Of a stretch of DNA of 64,000 bases, positions 41,317 through 52,315 are shown one piece after another. The DNA lies in assembly GCA_033816765.1 (NCBI GenBank), contig CM066296.1:2790001-2854000 (forward strand), in the 5' to 3' direction. Position numbers and translations under genes: made by a program. The notes beneath the pieces are model-generated. The model was not told the origin of the DNA. It worked only from the letters and a program-made list of their open reading frames with translations, and made no database searches. The stretch's first letter is position 1; each line of letters starts with the position of its first letter. The DNA is from Nothopassalora personata. Lineage: Eukaryota > Ascomycota > Dothideomycetes > Mycosphaerellales > Mycosphaerellaceae.

Positions 41317-42357
41317 TTACCTCAGTAAACTCAGACTCGCCGCAGGAATTGGCTTTGGCTTCGCCTAGCGCACGCGCTAGGCTCGCTTAAGCTCGCTTCA
41401 GCTCCGTTAAGCACGGTTCTGCACCGTTCAGCCAATTAGAGGGCTAGGAGTGCCAATTCGCGCGGCGAGTCTAAGACCAAATAGGGCTGTTTTGGTGCAT
41501 ACGAATTCAGCCCTGTATACAAACAAGCACTATTACATTCGAAGGCATACATCTCCATTACCACGTTGCTCTACCGCCTTAATAACTACTGCATTCGACA
41601 GCGCACGCTCGGCGCTTTCAATTGAATCAACAATGGCGTCCACTGCCTATTAGAATGTCCCACAATCACCGTCCGCGCGACACCACTCCTTGTTACACGC
41701 ATTCGAAGACGTAGAGTCAGAAGGATCATCCGAGGGCTACTCCGACGTCGACATTAACCCTCTAGATAGCGATGAAGAGGAGGATTATATCGGATTCCCT
41801 CTAAGTATACTAGCACGCCCGCGATACGATAGGCAATTGCGCGCTATATAATAGAATAGGTGTATATTCGACTTGTTTCGGGTCTCAACGCGCCAACTCG
41901 CCATAGTACAGGGCTTTTACTATAGGCAAATCTTGCTTATTTACCCTCGCGCATCGAACAAAAGTGGTTGTGGAGGTGTAGCGTGCTCTACTCGGCCGGT
42001 GGACGATATTCGATCGAGGTAGGCGATGTTGGATTTTGCATTCGAGGATGTACTTCGTATATAACGCGCTGCCGTATAATCTCGATGTTGATGCCCTCGT
42101 AATCTCTGCTATCGGCGCTCTTATTTAAATCTGCAGGAGCTCGTTCGGAGGTAGTAGTGAGTTACTATCGCGTCGTGAAATCTAGTAGTGAGGCTGTATT
42201 GAAATGAGGTACACCAAAACACGCCCCATTCGATCTCAGACGCTTCGCCAAGGCTCGCTGGGGCGGAATCACCCGATTGGCTGAACGGTGCTAAACCGTG
42301 CTAAACGGAGCTAAAGGGTGCCGAGCCGAGGAGAAGCGTCTGAGCTTGCTGAGGTAA

Positions 42358-42365
42358 GATGTTTC
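42358..42365. repeat. Target-site duplication, right copy
   Basis: GATGTTTC directly follows the right terminal inverted repeat; it pairs with the left copy at 41309. Confidence 0.85.
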
Positions 42366-42784
42366 GGCGCCAAGACGGCAAGCGACGCGTGAACAGCCAG
42401 TCGCGTCAAAGCCTGCGAGCAGGAGGCTAATGATGGCGGCGACAATTGCAGACGTCGACGTGATACAGACATATACCATGTCGTTGTCACTGACTGCCCG
42501 TGATACTTCTGCACTTGGCAGCCATCAATGTCATGGGTGTGGTAGGACAATGCATGCCCCTCCATAATTCGCCGCATCTGCCCGATGAAAAGTCTAAGAG
42601 CTCACTGCCTCACCGCGAGAGCTAAGATATTTTGTTAGCTCCATCTCGCCGACATTTCCAGTGGTTCGCTCTCTTTTGCCTCTCGGGCACACGGCACATT
42701 CCGATATACCTCACACTCACAGAGATTGTCCTACCTCCCAACAGTCACTCTTTTTCACCACCTTTCACCAGAACAATAGCAATC
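42366..42784. promoter_or_regulatory. SHMT upstream region
   Basis: These 419 bp lie between the transposon and the SHMT start codon. The last 80 bp are C/A/T-rich like a leader. The SHMT frame stays open upstream to 42632 without the family pattern, so that extension is not taken as coding. Confidence 0.5.
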
Positions 42785-44233
42785 ATGGCCACCAACGGTG
42801 TCAATGGCGCACACCCGTACGCCCTCCCACGGGCTCACCAGGACCTAATGGAGAAGTCGCTCGTCGACACCGACCCTGAGATCGCCGACATCATGGCCAA
42901 GGAGATCAAGCGTCAACGCGAGTCCATCCTCCTCATCGCCTCCGAGAATGTCACATCCCGCGCCGTCTTCGATGCTCTGGGTTCGCCAATGAGCAACAAG
43001 TACTCTGAGGGATACCCAGGTGCCCGCTACTACGGTGGCAACGAGCACATCGACGAGATCGAGCTTACCTGCCAGAAGCGAGCTCTGCAGACCTTCCGCC
43101 TCGACCCAGAGAAGTGGGGTGTCAATGTGCAGTGCTTGAGCGGGTCGCCAGCCAACCTTCAGGTCTACCAGGCTATCATGAGGCCACACGATCGTCTAAT
43201 GGGTCTCGATCTGCCACACGGCGGTCACTTGAGCCACGGCTACCAGACACCAACCAAGAAGATCTCCGCCGTGTCGACCTACTTCGAGACCTTCCCGTAC
43301 CGCGTGAACTTGGAGACTGGTCTGATCGACTACGACCAGCTCGAGCAGAACGCCCTGATGTACAGGCCTAAGGTCCTGGTTGCTGGTACTTCGGCGTACT
43401 GCAGAGAGATCGACTACAAGAGGATGAAGGAGATTGCGGACAAGGTTGGATGCTACTTGATGATGGATATGGCACACATCTCCGGTCTTGTGGCAGCCGG
43501 TGTCAACAAGTCGCCCTTCGACTACGCTGACATCGTCACCACCACCACCCACAAGAGTTTGCGTGGACCACGAGGCGCGATGATCTTCTTCCGCAAGGGT
43601 GTGAGAAAGACAGAGACCAAGGCTGGCAAGGAGGTGCAGGTTCTCTACGATCTCGAGGGCCCAATCAACTTCTCCGTCTTCCCAGGTCACCAGGGTGGCC
43701 CACACAACCACACCATCACTGCTCTCGCAGTTGCTTTGAAGCAGGCACAGACACCAGAGTTCGTCCAGTACCAGGAGCAGGTCATCAAGAACGCCAAGCA
43801 GCTCGAGGTTTCCTTCAAGTCCCGCGGCTACAGACTCGTCACTGACGGGACCGACAACCACATGGTTCTGCTCGACCTCAAGCCTCTTGGCCTCGATGGT
43901 GCGCGTGTCGAGGCTGTCCTCGACCAGGTGAACATTGCATGCAATAAGAACACCACTCCAGGTGACAAGTCTGCCCTGACTCCATGCGGTATCCGCATCG
44001 GTGCCCCAGCCATGACCAGCCGAGGCATGGGCGAAAAGGACTTTGACAAGATCGCCGATTACATCGAGCAATGCATCAAGCTCACAACCAAGATCCAGTC
44101 CGAGCTCCCAGCACCCGCGAACAAGCAGAAGGACTTCAAGGCCAAGGTCGCCGAGGGTGATAAGATCCCAGAGATCGCCACCCTGAAGCAGGAAATTGCC
44201 GCGTGGGCCAGCACTTTCCCACTGCCAGTCTAA
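42785..44233 (+). CDS. SHM2: Serine hydroxymethyltransferase, cytosolic type
   Basis: A 482-residue PLP enzyme that interconverts serine and glycine with tetrahydrofolate, feeding one-carbon metabolism. Signatures: [71 protein letters not shown] and the PLP-lysine motif [13 protein letters not shown] (Lys257). [17 protein letters not shown] and [14 protein letters not shown] complete the family pattern. No mitochondrial presequence precedes [20 protein letters not shown], so the cytosolic isoform is inferred. No introns are needed. Codon use is strongly biased to C-ending codons, as in highly expressed genes. The transposon insertion ends about 420 bp upstream of the start. Confidence 0.97.
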   Translation: MATNGVNGAHPYALPRAHQDLMEKSLVDTDPEIADIMAKEIKRQRESILLIASENVTSRAVFDALGSPMSNKYSEGYPGARYYGGNEHIDEIELTCQKRALQTFRLDPEKWGVNVQCLSGSPANLQVYQAIMRPHDRLMGLDLPHGGHLSHGYQTPTKKISAVSTYFETFPYRVNLETGLIDYDQLEQNALMYRPKVLVAGTSAYCREIDYKRMKEIADKVGCYLMMDMAHISGLVAAGVNKSPFDYADIVTTTTHKSLRGPRGAMIFFRKGVRKTETKAGKEVQVLYDLEGPINFSVFPGHQGGPHNHTITALAVALKQAQTPEFVQYQEQVIKNAKQLEVSFKSRGYRLVTDGTDNHMVLLDLKPLGLDGARVEAVLDQVNIACNKNTTPGDKSALTPCGIRIGAPAMTSRGMGEKDFDKIADYIEQCIKLTTKIQSELPAPANKQKDFKAKVAEGDKIPEIATLKQEIAAWASTFPLPV

Positions 44234-44884
44234 GCGCTACGTGTACAGACGAGGCGTATGCATACATTGATAGGGCGTTCTAGGTGCGATCAGTGGGATC
44301 TAGAGAACATTCAACAGGGCTGGTGTTTTGGGTACTGAGTGAGTGTGATACCTTCGCGGCACTTTCAACTGGCTGCCCGTTATTTGGGTTCGGAGAATGG
44401 GATATCGACGAATGTAAGACCGAGTGTACAGGAGTATTTCACGAATGAGCCATACCCAGCCGTGATCGTGATCGTGTAAGAGAGCCTACCGTTTCGCAAA
44501 TCCCTGCGGCGGGGACAGACCACGTGAGCGCGCCAGGGTCTAGTGACGTTGTTGCGGTGCAACAAGGGAGCACCGAATCAACATGAATGGCCGTTTCCGA
44601 ATGCAATGACATTTCCCCGGCCGACAATACCTCACTCGACGCCGTGAAGCACACATTCAGGTCACAAATGCGAGACGAAGCCTTCCGTCAACACGCAAAC
44701 ATCCAATTGCCCCGCCTGCCATCTTCCCTGTTCGCCGGCATCCCCCGGCGCATCGCAATTGGCGACAGCTGATCTCCCGTCGACTGCTGCACGACGCATA
44801 TTTGCTGCGAACGCGACGATTTCAGAACTGCTGCATTCCATCACCAACACGTCCATCAACAACACTTCACACATATCACTCACC
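44234..44884. other. Intergenic region
   Basis: No gene. The interval holds the SHMT 3' end and the leader of the next gene; C/A-rich sequence precedes the ATG at 44885. Confidence 0.5.
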
Positions 44885-45801
44885 ATGTCTAACGCTCCAA
44901 CGCTGATCAATCTGCCACCGCCGCCTTCGGATCCTGTGACGCCGTCGGATGTGCCGTATGCGTCCGCGGGTTGCGCCAGAAATGTCCCTCATGCTAATGA
45001 ACAACTCACAGATCCCGCTCCGGCACACCCAACAGCACCACCACATCCATGTCCGAGCTTTCCACTGTCGCTATCAAAGACGGACACCGCGGTCACCCTT
45101 CCCACCACTCTTCGCACCACCACTCCGGCTCAGCCCACCAAGCCTCAGGCCTCTCCCACCAACTCGATGTCGAACGCGCAGACCGCATATCACGCCTTGC
45201 TGGCCTCGAGCGAGTTACTACCGCTCGGAACCCACAAACAACCACCTCATATGCTCCAGGCAGCAGCGGCAATCTGACCCCCGGCGCTACGGCACCACCA
45301 CAACATCCAGCCGCCACGACCTACTTCGATGCAACAGGCAACCCCGCCATGGGCCGAGAACGAAGCACAGTCGGTAGCGCCTCGGCAACGGGCAGCGTGG
45401 GCGCACGCACAACCTGGGCCGGCTCTGAAGCAGGTGACCGCGCAGATTACGACAAGATGTCCGAGTCGCAAGACATGGAGATGGATACTTCGTCCGTCGG
45501 CGGCATGTCCGAGGAAGGCGGAGGAAGTCTAGTGGCCTTCGGAGAGGGAGCTCGTACTCCGGCGAGGCAGTCGACCATCAGTAGTCCTGGTGGAAAGGGT
45601 ACCACGCCGAGAGACGCGAGAATGATTGACGGCATGACTTACGACCAGCATGTCCTGGACACAACAGGTGGACACCCCTCAGGCAGAGGACAGGAGGAGG
45701 CAGAACGTATCATGAGAGACAACATGGACACTACTTCGGCGGATAGGATGCGTCGTGGGCAGGGTCCGAGAGATTTGGGCTCGTTTGGGTTTGAGAAGTA
45801 A
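44885..45801 (+). CDS. Low-complexity hypothetical protein
   Basis: Predicted 286 residues in two exons (44885-44955, 45012-45801). Exon 1 encodes MSNAPTLINLPPPPSDPVTP. A 56-bp intron with a GTATGC donor and CACAG acceptor leads to SRSGTPNSTTTSMSELSTVA and IKDGHRGHPSHHSSHHHSGS. The protein is rich in Ser, Thr, Gly and His with little order; near the C-terminus MIDGMTYDQHVLDTTGGHPS and EEAERIMRDNMDTTSADRMR look more conserved. No membrane segment. The pattern resembles uncharacterised Dothideomycete proteins, with no known function. Confidence 0.65.
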
Positions 45802-47163
45802 AAGGGATGCTGAGCCGGATTGTCAGGCCATATTTCAAGGCTTCGCGAGGAAATGAGTTGATACGGAGACGGCTGAGAAGAGAGCGCTGCGGGTCAGCTT
45901 GGAAGCCACGGAGTTTAGGGGTTGGGACTGGGACTGGAATGACATGAGCCTGGCATGGCCATTGGCGCGAATCACGGATGAGTACGAAATGATACCAAAG
46001 AGGCATTGCGCTGCTCTTAGCTAGAAGCATGCCATGATAGGATTGTGGGAAAGAATTGCATTGAGCTGAACTTGAGAATCTCAGCTGCTGTATCTGGTCT
46101 TGGATGCAAGACGTTCAATAGTGCCATGGTTCAATACTCCACCATCAACAGCAGCAGCTGACCCTCTCTCTCTGGATCGTGTTCTCCCACGCTCGGTCGC
46201 GCATTCTGCCAATACCATGGCTTGTCCTGGCCACGATGTGCACGATCTGTGAGGATTTTGGGGGGGGGCCTAACCTCCTTATTCTCTTCTACGACCTTAG
46301 TGCTTGTTTTGTTGAGCTGAACTTCTTGAGCAGTTCACTGACGAAAGAGAGCCAAGGACACGTTTTTCGTCAGGTAACATGTGGGACCTGGCTGCGGCCC
46401 AGTACGTGTCCCTGGAAGTGCAGGAAAAGACAAAAGACATGAAGATGTGTCTGTCGCTCGACTCTCGCCGCGTGACCGCGACCATAGTGACGTTTGCGGC
46501 TGGCTGGTGGGGAACCCAATGCGGTCTCCTTGCATGCGACTGTCCAGGTGTTTGTTCGTTCGTGCGGGAAGTTTCGGCGGCGCCTGCAATGGAGACTGCT
46601 GCGTCTGTCGAAGTGTCTGTATTGTTGTTGTGCGCAAGGGCGAGGGGGACCGAACACTGGACGGATGATAAACGTGTTTGGGCAGTTGTATCGAAGGTCT
46701 GGTCGGTCGTTGGTATGAAGGGTTCTAGCTGCGCGCAGAGCACGACGGGGAGGGCGTACCTTTTACGATTATGTGGCAGAGCAGCGTCGAGAGATTTATT
46801 CGGGGCAGCATCGAGCTTGGGGTTGAGACTGCGAGGTCCACGCGGTGACGGTAGTCGTACTTTTACCAGCATGACCACCACATCCGTTTGAGACCAGACT
46901 CGGGAGTGATTGAAAAAGGCAGTGTCTTCCGAAGCATTACCCACTTCAGGACACTCAGGAGCGCCATGTGGCTGGCTGATGGCTGCGCGTGCCACGAAGT
47001 CTAGATACCATGAGGAAATATAGCATGGACCGAAGGGGAGATTTCCAACAGCGCGTGTGTCCGCAGGAGTTTCTGGACTCTTGAGCAGCAGGAGCAGCAG
47101 TAGTCTTGATATCCGGGTCGTTCAGGGACTCTTGACACTCGTTCAACCACAGACACCTTCATC
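45802..47163. other. Long intergenic region
   Basis: Contains a poly-G run near 46259-46268 and frames on both strands between 46297 and 46995 that overlap each other and show no motif. No supported gene. Confidence 0.45.
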
Positions 47164-47731
47164 ATGCGGCTTCCTTTCCTTCCTTCAGTGTTGTTGTCGC
47201 TTGGGGGCATCGTCGTCACTGCTCCAGAGGCAGAGGCCGAGTATTATGGAAAGCCGCCTGCTTATGGAAAGCCATCTGCCTATGGCAAGCCAGCGGTTTC
47301 GTGTCTTGCCGGTAAGTAAGGATTGCTGAACACGCGTCGATTTTCGTTGCTGATATTGCGACACAGGCAAGTGCTTCGCCGGTATCAGAGGAAAGCCTGC
47401 TGTAGCCAAGGTTGCTTCTGCTTTCTGCACCCAGTACATCACCTACAAGCCTGTCATTAGGCACACCGTGGTCAAGGCAGGGAAGACCGTTACCACAACC
47501 AGCAAGACAATCATCGTCCCTGAAGAAGCCACCAGCACTGTGACCGTACTTGACAGTCCCCAAGGATCAACAGGAGCGTCTTTGGTGTCCTTCGAGGGAT
47601 CTAGAGTTCAAGGGCCCCAATCTCAATCATTCAAACTTTCCTTTCTGCCCAGCTGCAACTACCAAATTGACCTGCCATCAAGGACGCCTCACCAGCCTCC
47701 TCTCAACCTTTCCAAGCAATCCACCATAATA
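47164..47731 (+). CDS. Secreted protein with YGKP repeats
   Basis: Starts MRLPFLPSVLLSLGGIVVTA, a good signal peptide. It is followed by three Tyr-Gly-Lys-Pro repeats (YYGKPPAYGKPSAYGKPAVS). A 55-bp intron (47312-47366, GTAAGT to ACACAG) joins CLAGKCFAGIRGKPAVAKVA and SAFCTQYITYKPVIRHTVVK, a four-Cys stretch, then a Thr-rich segment (TVTTTSKTIIVPEE). The spacing C-x3-C then F-C recalls small secreted Cys proteins of Dothideomycetes. The 3' end is unclear: the frame runs on with no stop into the following relic, so at least one further intron or a true stop is missing. It could be a cell-wall or apoplastic protein; this is inferred. Confidence 0.55.
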
Positions 47732-48173
47732 ATGTCCACCCGCCTCCAACACTGGTTCCCCCCTCAGCGCCGTCGCATTCAACGACCTCTCCACAGGCAC
47801 CTGCAACGCAACATATCCCGCCTTCACCACCGCCTACAACACCGCACCCAGCTCGCTCCGTGCCGCCATAAACCTAGGAATCAGCCAAAGTCCCATCTAC
47901 CAACTCTGCAAAGACCACGCCTCTTGCATCTTAGGCAACTTCACTGACTGGAGCAAGGCAAATCTCGCCACTGCAAACCTCGTCTTGGGCCTCTTGCCTA
48001 CCGTTCTAGCAGTCCTCGCACCCTCGATGACAGAGATGGCGGTTCTAGCACTTCGGCGTCCACTCCTGTTGTGTTCGAGGTTGCTGGTCTGCGAGGGCAG
48101 TCGGCGAATGTCAAAGAAGAGCCTGAAAGAGCATTCTGAACATCGAGAGCTGGGGGAATGCACACCCTGCTAA
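47732..48173 (+). pseudogene. Fungal membrane-protein relic with C-tract frameshift
   Basis: The frame from ATG 47732 reads MSTRLQHWFPP, then a run of six C at about 47758-47763. In the next frame the sequence is strongly protein-like: LSAVAFNDLSTGTCNATYPA, YQLCKDHASCILGNFTDWSK and ANLATANLVLGLLPTVLAVL with APSMTEMAVLALRRPLL. The last part is the membrane region of a fungal multi-pass family I recognise only by pattern. Removing one C would join the frames. The C-terminus (ending 48173) is short and lacks further membrane helices, so it is probably truncated too. Confidence 0.55.
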
Positions 48174-48352
48174 GCACGACCATCTTCTCTTAGCGCCGGA
48201 AGCAGTCTCAACCTGCGTATCTCATATGATTATCGAACTTGTCTTGCTGTCACAGATGATGAATCAGAGCGAATAGGAATTAATCGTGCAGTCGAAGGCT
48301 TGGTCGATCACTTTCAGTCGTGGCCAGCTCACCAGTTTTTTCATCAAGCACG

Positions 48353-49998
48353 CTACATGACGAAAGCAGCAACAAGTGCCATCGCACCCAGTACCGAAGA
48401 CCGTGCACTGCTCAAACTCAGTACCGAAGCAACGCCCTCCGCGGATGCAATGCTCCCGCTCGACCCTGCAGAGCCAGTCTCACTGCCTGATGCCCCGCCA
48501 TTGGTCGGCGTAGCAGCGACAGTGAAGTCATTCACAGATGAGCCGTCGGTCTGGTAGACAAGATAAATTTCGCCCGACGCATCCGCCGCCATGAAGAGCT
48601 GCTGATTCTCGGCACTCCACTCCAGACCAACAGGTCGGAAACATTCATCCGGGCACCGAGATTCGTCTTCATTGGACATGATCTCCAGGTAGGGTTGCAT
48701 GCTGTCTGCTGGCTGAACAGGCATGCCCGTGGAGTTATCGAAAGCGATGGCAGCGAGTTTGTAGCCCGCTGGGGATTCGCGATTCCAGCTTCCGCGGAAG
48801 GTGATGAAGAGGGTTGTGGCGGCGGAGTTGAACTCCATGTCCATGGGTGCCATGTGGGCAGTGAAGCTGAGACGTGGATCGACTGTGTTGTCACGGCACC
48901 AGGCGTCGTCGACGGTCTCGTTGGAGGTGGCGGCGAACTGCATGCCAGTCGTGAGACCTCCGTTGTCGGGGACGTCTTCAAGGTTCCAGACTGAGAAACA
49001 GTCTGGGTAGCCGTAATATGCTCCGAAGTTGGGATGTACGGTGCCGTTCAGGTAGCCATGAAAGTTCAGTTCTTCGGCAGGATTGTCTTCGACGATGCTG
49101 ACATCGGAACGATTGAGGTTGTCAATGCTGTTTTCATTTGACCAGAGGCCGCCAGATACTGGGTCATGTGCGAGCCCGACGCTGTTTCGAAGTCCCCTAT
49201 CGTGGTCGTTAGCGCACACAATGTCATTGCCTGGAGGCGAAACTCACCATCCGACGATGATGCCTTCCGAAGCATAGTCCCATACTCTGGAGGTGTCGGT
49301 GATGTCGAAGGCCTTGACTGAACTGTAACCAGAAGTAGGCTCTCGTGCCTGTGGATCAACGTTGCCATCTGAGCCCCACGATATCAAGAGATAGTTGGGG
49401 TCGTTCGGAGGGAGGAGAAGTGTCCGGGTTGAATGGCTGCCATCGCCGCCCAAGTTGACGATCCGTCTTGCTTCACCCGTCACATCACCTGTTTCTGGAT
49501 CGTAGGGCCAGGCGTAGACGGCTTCTTGGCTGGAAGCATAGAGAATGCTGTTGTCTGGGGAGAGCTCGATGCCGTGATTCAGCTGAGCATGTCATTAGTG
49601 CTATACATCCCCAAGTCTGGAGATGCACCTACGGAGCCATTCGCGATGATTTGTTGTCTGTCTGAGACCGTCAGGCACGGCCCCTCGCCTTCAAGCGTCA
49701 ATCTGGTGATGCCTCCCATATCGTCATCCTGGTCTACCACAAGAAGGTCTGTCGTAGAAATGTTGCTCAGCCTGCTGTTCGATCTCTGTGGTATGGTCCT
49801 CAACTTACGGCCGTTGTTGTCCTGTCTCAAAGACCGAGGTTTGACGAAATCATTGGCAATGATATGTGCTCCCCAGCCAGGTGCAAGTGACGGCGCTGGA
49901 TAGTCTGACGCCGATATTGTCGACGTGCATTGCTGTGCTGCAACCAGGCCTCCACTTGTGGCAGTAGACGAAGCTGCGAATATGGTAGTGACTCTCAT
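48353..49998 (-). CDS. Secreted GPI-type glucose/sorbosone dehydrogenase-like protein
   Basis: Predicted 494 residues in four exons (49998-49809, 49748-49633, 49582-49248, 49196-48353) with introns of 60, 50 and 51 bp. The fold is a six-bladed beta-propeller of the soluble quinoprotein glucose/L-sorbosone dehydrogenase family. Motifs include NGSLNHGIELSPDNSILYAS, SHSTRTLLLPPNDPNYLLIS, VWDYASEGIIVGWGLRNSVG and MDMEFNSAATTLFITFRGSW. An N-terminal signal segment (MRVTTIFAASSTATSGGLVA) and a Ser/Gly-rich C-terminus ending in a hydrophobic tail (GAMALVAAFVM) suggest a GPI-anchored cell-surface enzyme. The sugar substrate and the PQQ requirement are not visible. Ends close to the preceding relic without overlap. 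Confidence 0.88.
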
Positions 49999-50530
49999 CT
50001 TGCTGGACGTAGGAATTTTGGCTCAAAAGTCACCCCAGAGGGAGCCACCGCGGAGAGCACATTATAAATGTTCCGTTCGTGAACCTCAGGACTGGTGTGC
50101 AGTATGGAATGCACATTGGCAGAGGCTGCAGCCAAGGCCAAGTGACATAGATGGCGGTCACGGGCGCGAGGGAGGCGAGAAGCTCTCGCCCAGGTGACGA
50201 CATGATCAACGTCTGGGCGATGCTTCAACTCACATTGTTCGTTCTCCAGCTCCATAATGCTTTACTCGGTATGTTCAGGCCAGGAGGTTTTTCGCGTGGG
50301 CCGTCAAGGCATTCAGGCAGAACTCGATTCCGCGTCTCCGATGGGCCGAAAGATGTCAAAGCTTAGCTTGTATTAGCTTTCCCAAGCGGGAAGGAAGTCG
50401 ATATCTGGAACCTCGGGACGGCATATCGACACTGAGACTTCACCTCACAGCCTCTTTTGCCACCTGGGCGTAAAGCACACATTCTACGCACCGGTCTCCA
50501 GACAAAGACACTGGCACGAGGACGGCAATC
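49999..50530. other. Divergent intergenic region
   Basis: 532 bp between the dehydrogenase start and the CoA-binding/OAHS fusion start. Presumed promoters for both; no gene seen. Confidence 0.5.
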
Positions 50531-52315
50531 ATGGAACCGATCCCATATGCAGACGCCAAATTGCGTCGGATCCTTTCGTCGGTGCGCACGATCGCCATCG
50601 TCGGCGCCTCCAGCAACTGGAACCGTCCTAGCTACTTCGTCATGAAGTACCTGCAGCGCAAAGGCTACCGTGTGATTCCCGTCAATCCCGGAAATGCTGG
50701 CAAGAAACTACTTGGCGAGCATGTGTACGCCAACTTGCGAGAGGTCCCAGACAAGGTCGATATGGTCAACGTGTTTCGGGCATCGCATACCGTCGGCCCC
50801 ATCGTGGAGGACGCTATTGCCGTTGGTGTCCCAGTGGTATGGATGCAGCTTGGCGTCCGCAATGATGAAGCCGCCGCAAAAGCCGAGGCAGCAGGCATTG
50901 AAGTCATCATGAACCGCTGCCCGAAGATCGAATTCGGCCGTCTGGGGGGCGAACTGTCGTGGAGCGGTGTCAACTCGGGCATCATTCGTAACAAACCTGC
51001 GCAAGCGCCGACTGATCGCCTGAGAAGCGAATTGCCAGACGTCAATATTGAATATGGCTTCGAGACACGCGCAATCCACGCTGGCGCCGCGCCGGACCCG
51101 ACTACTGGTGCTCGGGGCACGCCAATCTACCAAACCACTGCCTACGTATTTGACGATGTCGACCACGCTGCATCGCTGTTCAATCTGCACAACTTTGGCT
51201 ATATCTACAGTCGACTGACGAACCCGACTGTCTCGGTACTCGAGGAGCGTGTGGCCAGTCTAGAAGGAGGTCGCGCCGCTGTCGCTGCGGCCTCAGGCCA
51301 TGCCGCCCAGTTCCTGATCTTTGCCACCATGATGGAGCCAGGAGATGAGTTTGTGGCCTCGAGCAAGCTCTATGGCGGCTCTCTCACCCAGTTCGGTCTT
51401 TCGTTCAAGAAGCTGGGCTGGCACTGCCATTTTGTGGACCCCACCGATCCAGAGAACTTCCGCCGCGCCCTCACGCCGAAATGCAAGGCCATATTCATTG
51501 AGAGTCTCGCCAACCCTGGCGGCATCGTTAGCGATATCACTGCCATCGCCGACGTCGCCCACTCGGCTGGGCTACCCTTGATCGTCGACAACACCCTCGC
51601 CACCCCATACCTATGCCGGCCTATCGAATGGGGTGCCGACATCGTCGTGCACTCCACCACCAAATTCCTCGGCGGCCATGGCAACGCAATGGGTGGCATC
51701 GTTGTCGAGTCAGGCAAATTTGACTGGACTCAAGGTGGCAAGTTCCCATCCATGACCGAGCCGGAAGCTGCATACCACGGCCTCCGCTTCTACGAAAACT
51801 TTGGCGATTTTGCTTTCACCACAAAAGCCCGTGCAGTCGCCCTCCGCGATTATGGTCCAACAATGGCGCCGATGAACGCCTTCTTGACCATCACAGGCAT
51901 TGAGACGCTGCACCTGCGCATGGAGCGACACTGTACCAACGCATACGCGGTCGCTTCATATCTCGCCAAAGATCCTCGCGTTGCCTGGGTGTCGTACGCC
52001 GGCCTGGAAGACAACCCTTTCAACAAGTTATCAAAGAAGTACCTTCCCAAAGGCTCTGGGTCTGTGTTCACCTTCGGCGTCAAGGGCGGGTACGAGACAG
52101 GCTGCAAAATCGTCGAGAATGTCAATTTATTCTCACATCTTGCGAATGTTGGCGATACCCGCAGTCTGATCTTGCATCCTGCATCGACTACGCACCGACA
52201 ACTCAGTGACGAGCAGCGGGAAGCGGCGGGCGCTGGTTCTGATGTCATACGCTTGTCGGTTGGATTGGAAACTGCGGAGGACTTGATTGCGGATTTGGAT
52301 AGAGCGCTGGGGTAG
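50531..52315 (+). CDS. CoA-binding domain fused to O-acetylhomoserine sulfhydrylase
   Basis: A 594-residue intronless protein. Residues about 10-150 form a CoA-binding (YccU-type Rossmann) domain: TIAIVGASSNWNRPSYFVMK, GYRVIPVNPG, GVPVVWMQLGVRNDEAAAKA and NRCPKIEFGRL. Residues about 175-594 form a Cys/Met-metabolism PLP enzyme of the O-acetylhomoserine (thiol)-lyase type: FETRAIHAG, GTPIYQTTAYVF, LTNPTVSVLEERVASLEGG, ESLANPGG and the PLP-lysine motif VVHSTTKFLGGHG (Lys378). GDTRSLILHPASTTHRQLS is the typical tail. It would make homocysteine or methionine precursor from O-acetylhomoserine and sulfide. Yeast Met17 lacks the extra domain. The N-terminal part resembles free-standing bacterial proteins. 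Bacterial origin is inferred from intronlessness and domain style. Confidence 0.9.
   Translation: MEPIPYADAKLRRILSSVRTIAIVGASSNWNRPSYFVMKYLQRKGYRVIPVNPGNAGKKLLGEHVYANLREVPDKVDMVNVFRASHTVGPIVEDAIAVGVPVVWMQLGVRNDEAAAKAEAAGIEVIMNRCPKIEFGRLGGELSWSGVNSGIIRNKPAQAPTDRLRSELPDVNIEYGFETRAIHAGAAPDPTTGARGTPIYQTTAYVFDDVDHAASLFNLHNFGYIYSRLTNPTVSVLEERVASLEGGRAAVAAASGHAAQFLIFATMMEPGDEFVASSKLYGGSLTQFGLSFKKLGWHCHFVDPTDPENFRRALTPKCKAIFIESLANPGGIVSDITAIADVAHSAGLPLIVDNTLATPYLCRPIEWGADIVVHSTTKFLGGHGNAMGGIVVESGKFDWTQGGKFPSMTEPEAAYHGLRFYENFGDFAFTTKARAVALRDYGPTMAPMNAFLTITGIETLHLRMERHCTNAYAVASYLAKDPRVAWVSYAGLEDNPFNKLSKKYLPKGSGSVFTFGVKGGYETGCKIVENVNLFSHLANVGDTRSLILHPASTTHRQLSDEQREAAGAGSDVIRLSVGLETAEDLIADLDRALG

Larger units (their letters stand above)
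41309..42365. mobile_element. DNA transposon copy with TIRs and 8-bp target duplication (hAT-like)
   Basis: The element spans 41317-42357 (1,041 bp). The left end TTACCTCAGTAAACTCAGAC pairs as an inverted repeat with the right end, whose reverse complement begins TTACCTCAGCAAGCTCAGAC. Further in, AGCTCCGTTAAGCACGGTT and CACCGTTCAGCCAAT match the inverted right side with few changes. Identical GATGTTTC octamers flank the element (41309-41316 and 42358-42365), a target-site duplication. Eight bp is typical of hAT elements. Inside, a frame starting MASTAY meets TAG at 41651 and continues NVPQSPSARHHSLLHAFEDV with an acidic stretch, possibly the N-terminus of a transposase. Interior TA-rich wording suggests RIP. 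Too short to encode a full transposase, so probably non-autonomous or deleted. Confidence 0.85.

Noticed and set aside
43196..44071. 291-codon minus-strand open frame
   Set aside because: It is exactly antisense to the strongly conserved SHMT gene; C-biased codons in the sense strand keep the antisense open.
46297..46995. 232-codon minus frame and overlapping plus frames
   Set aside because: Several mutually overlapping frames with no motif, no splice pattern and unusual composition; likely non-coding.
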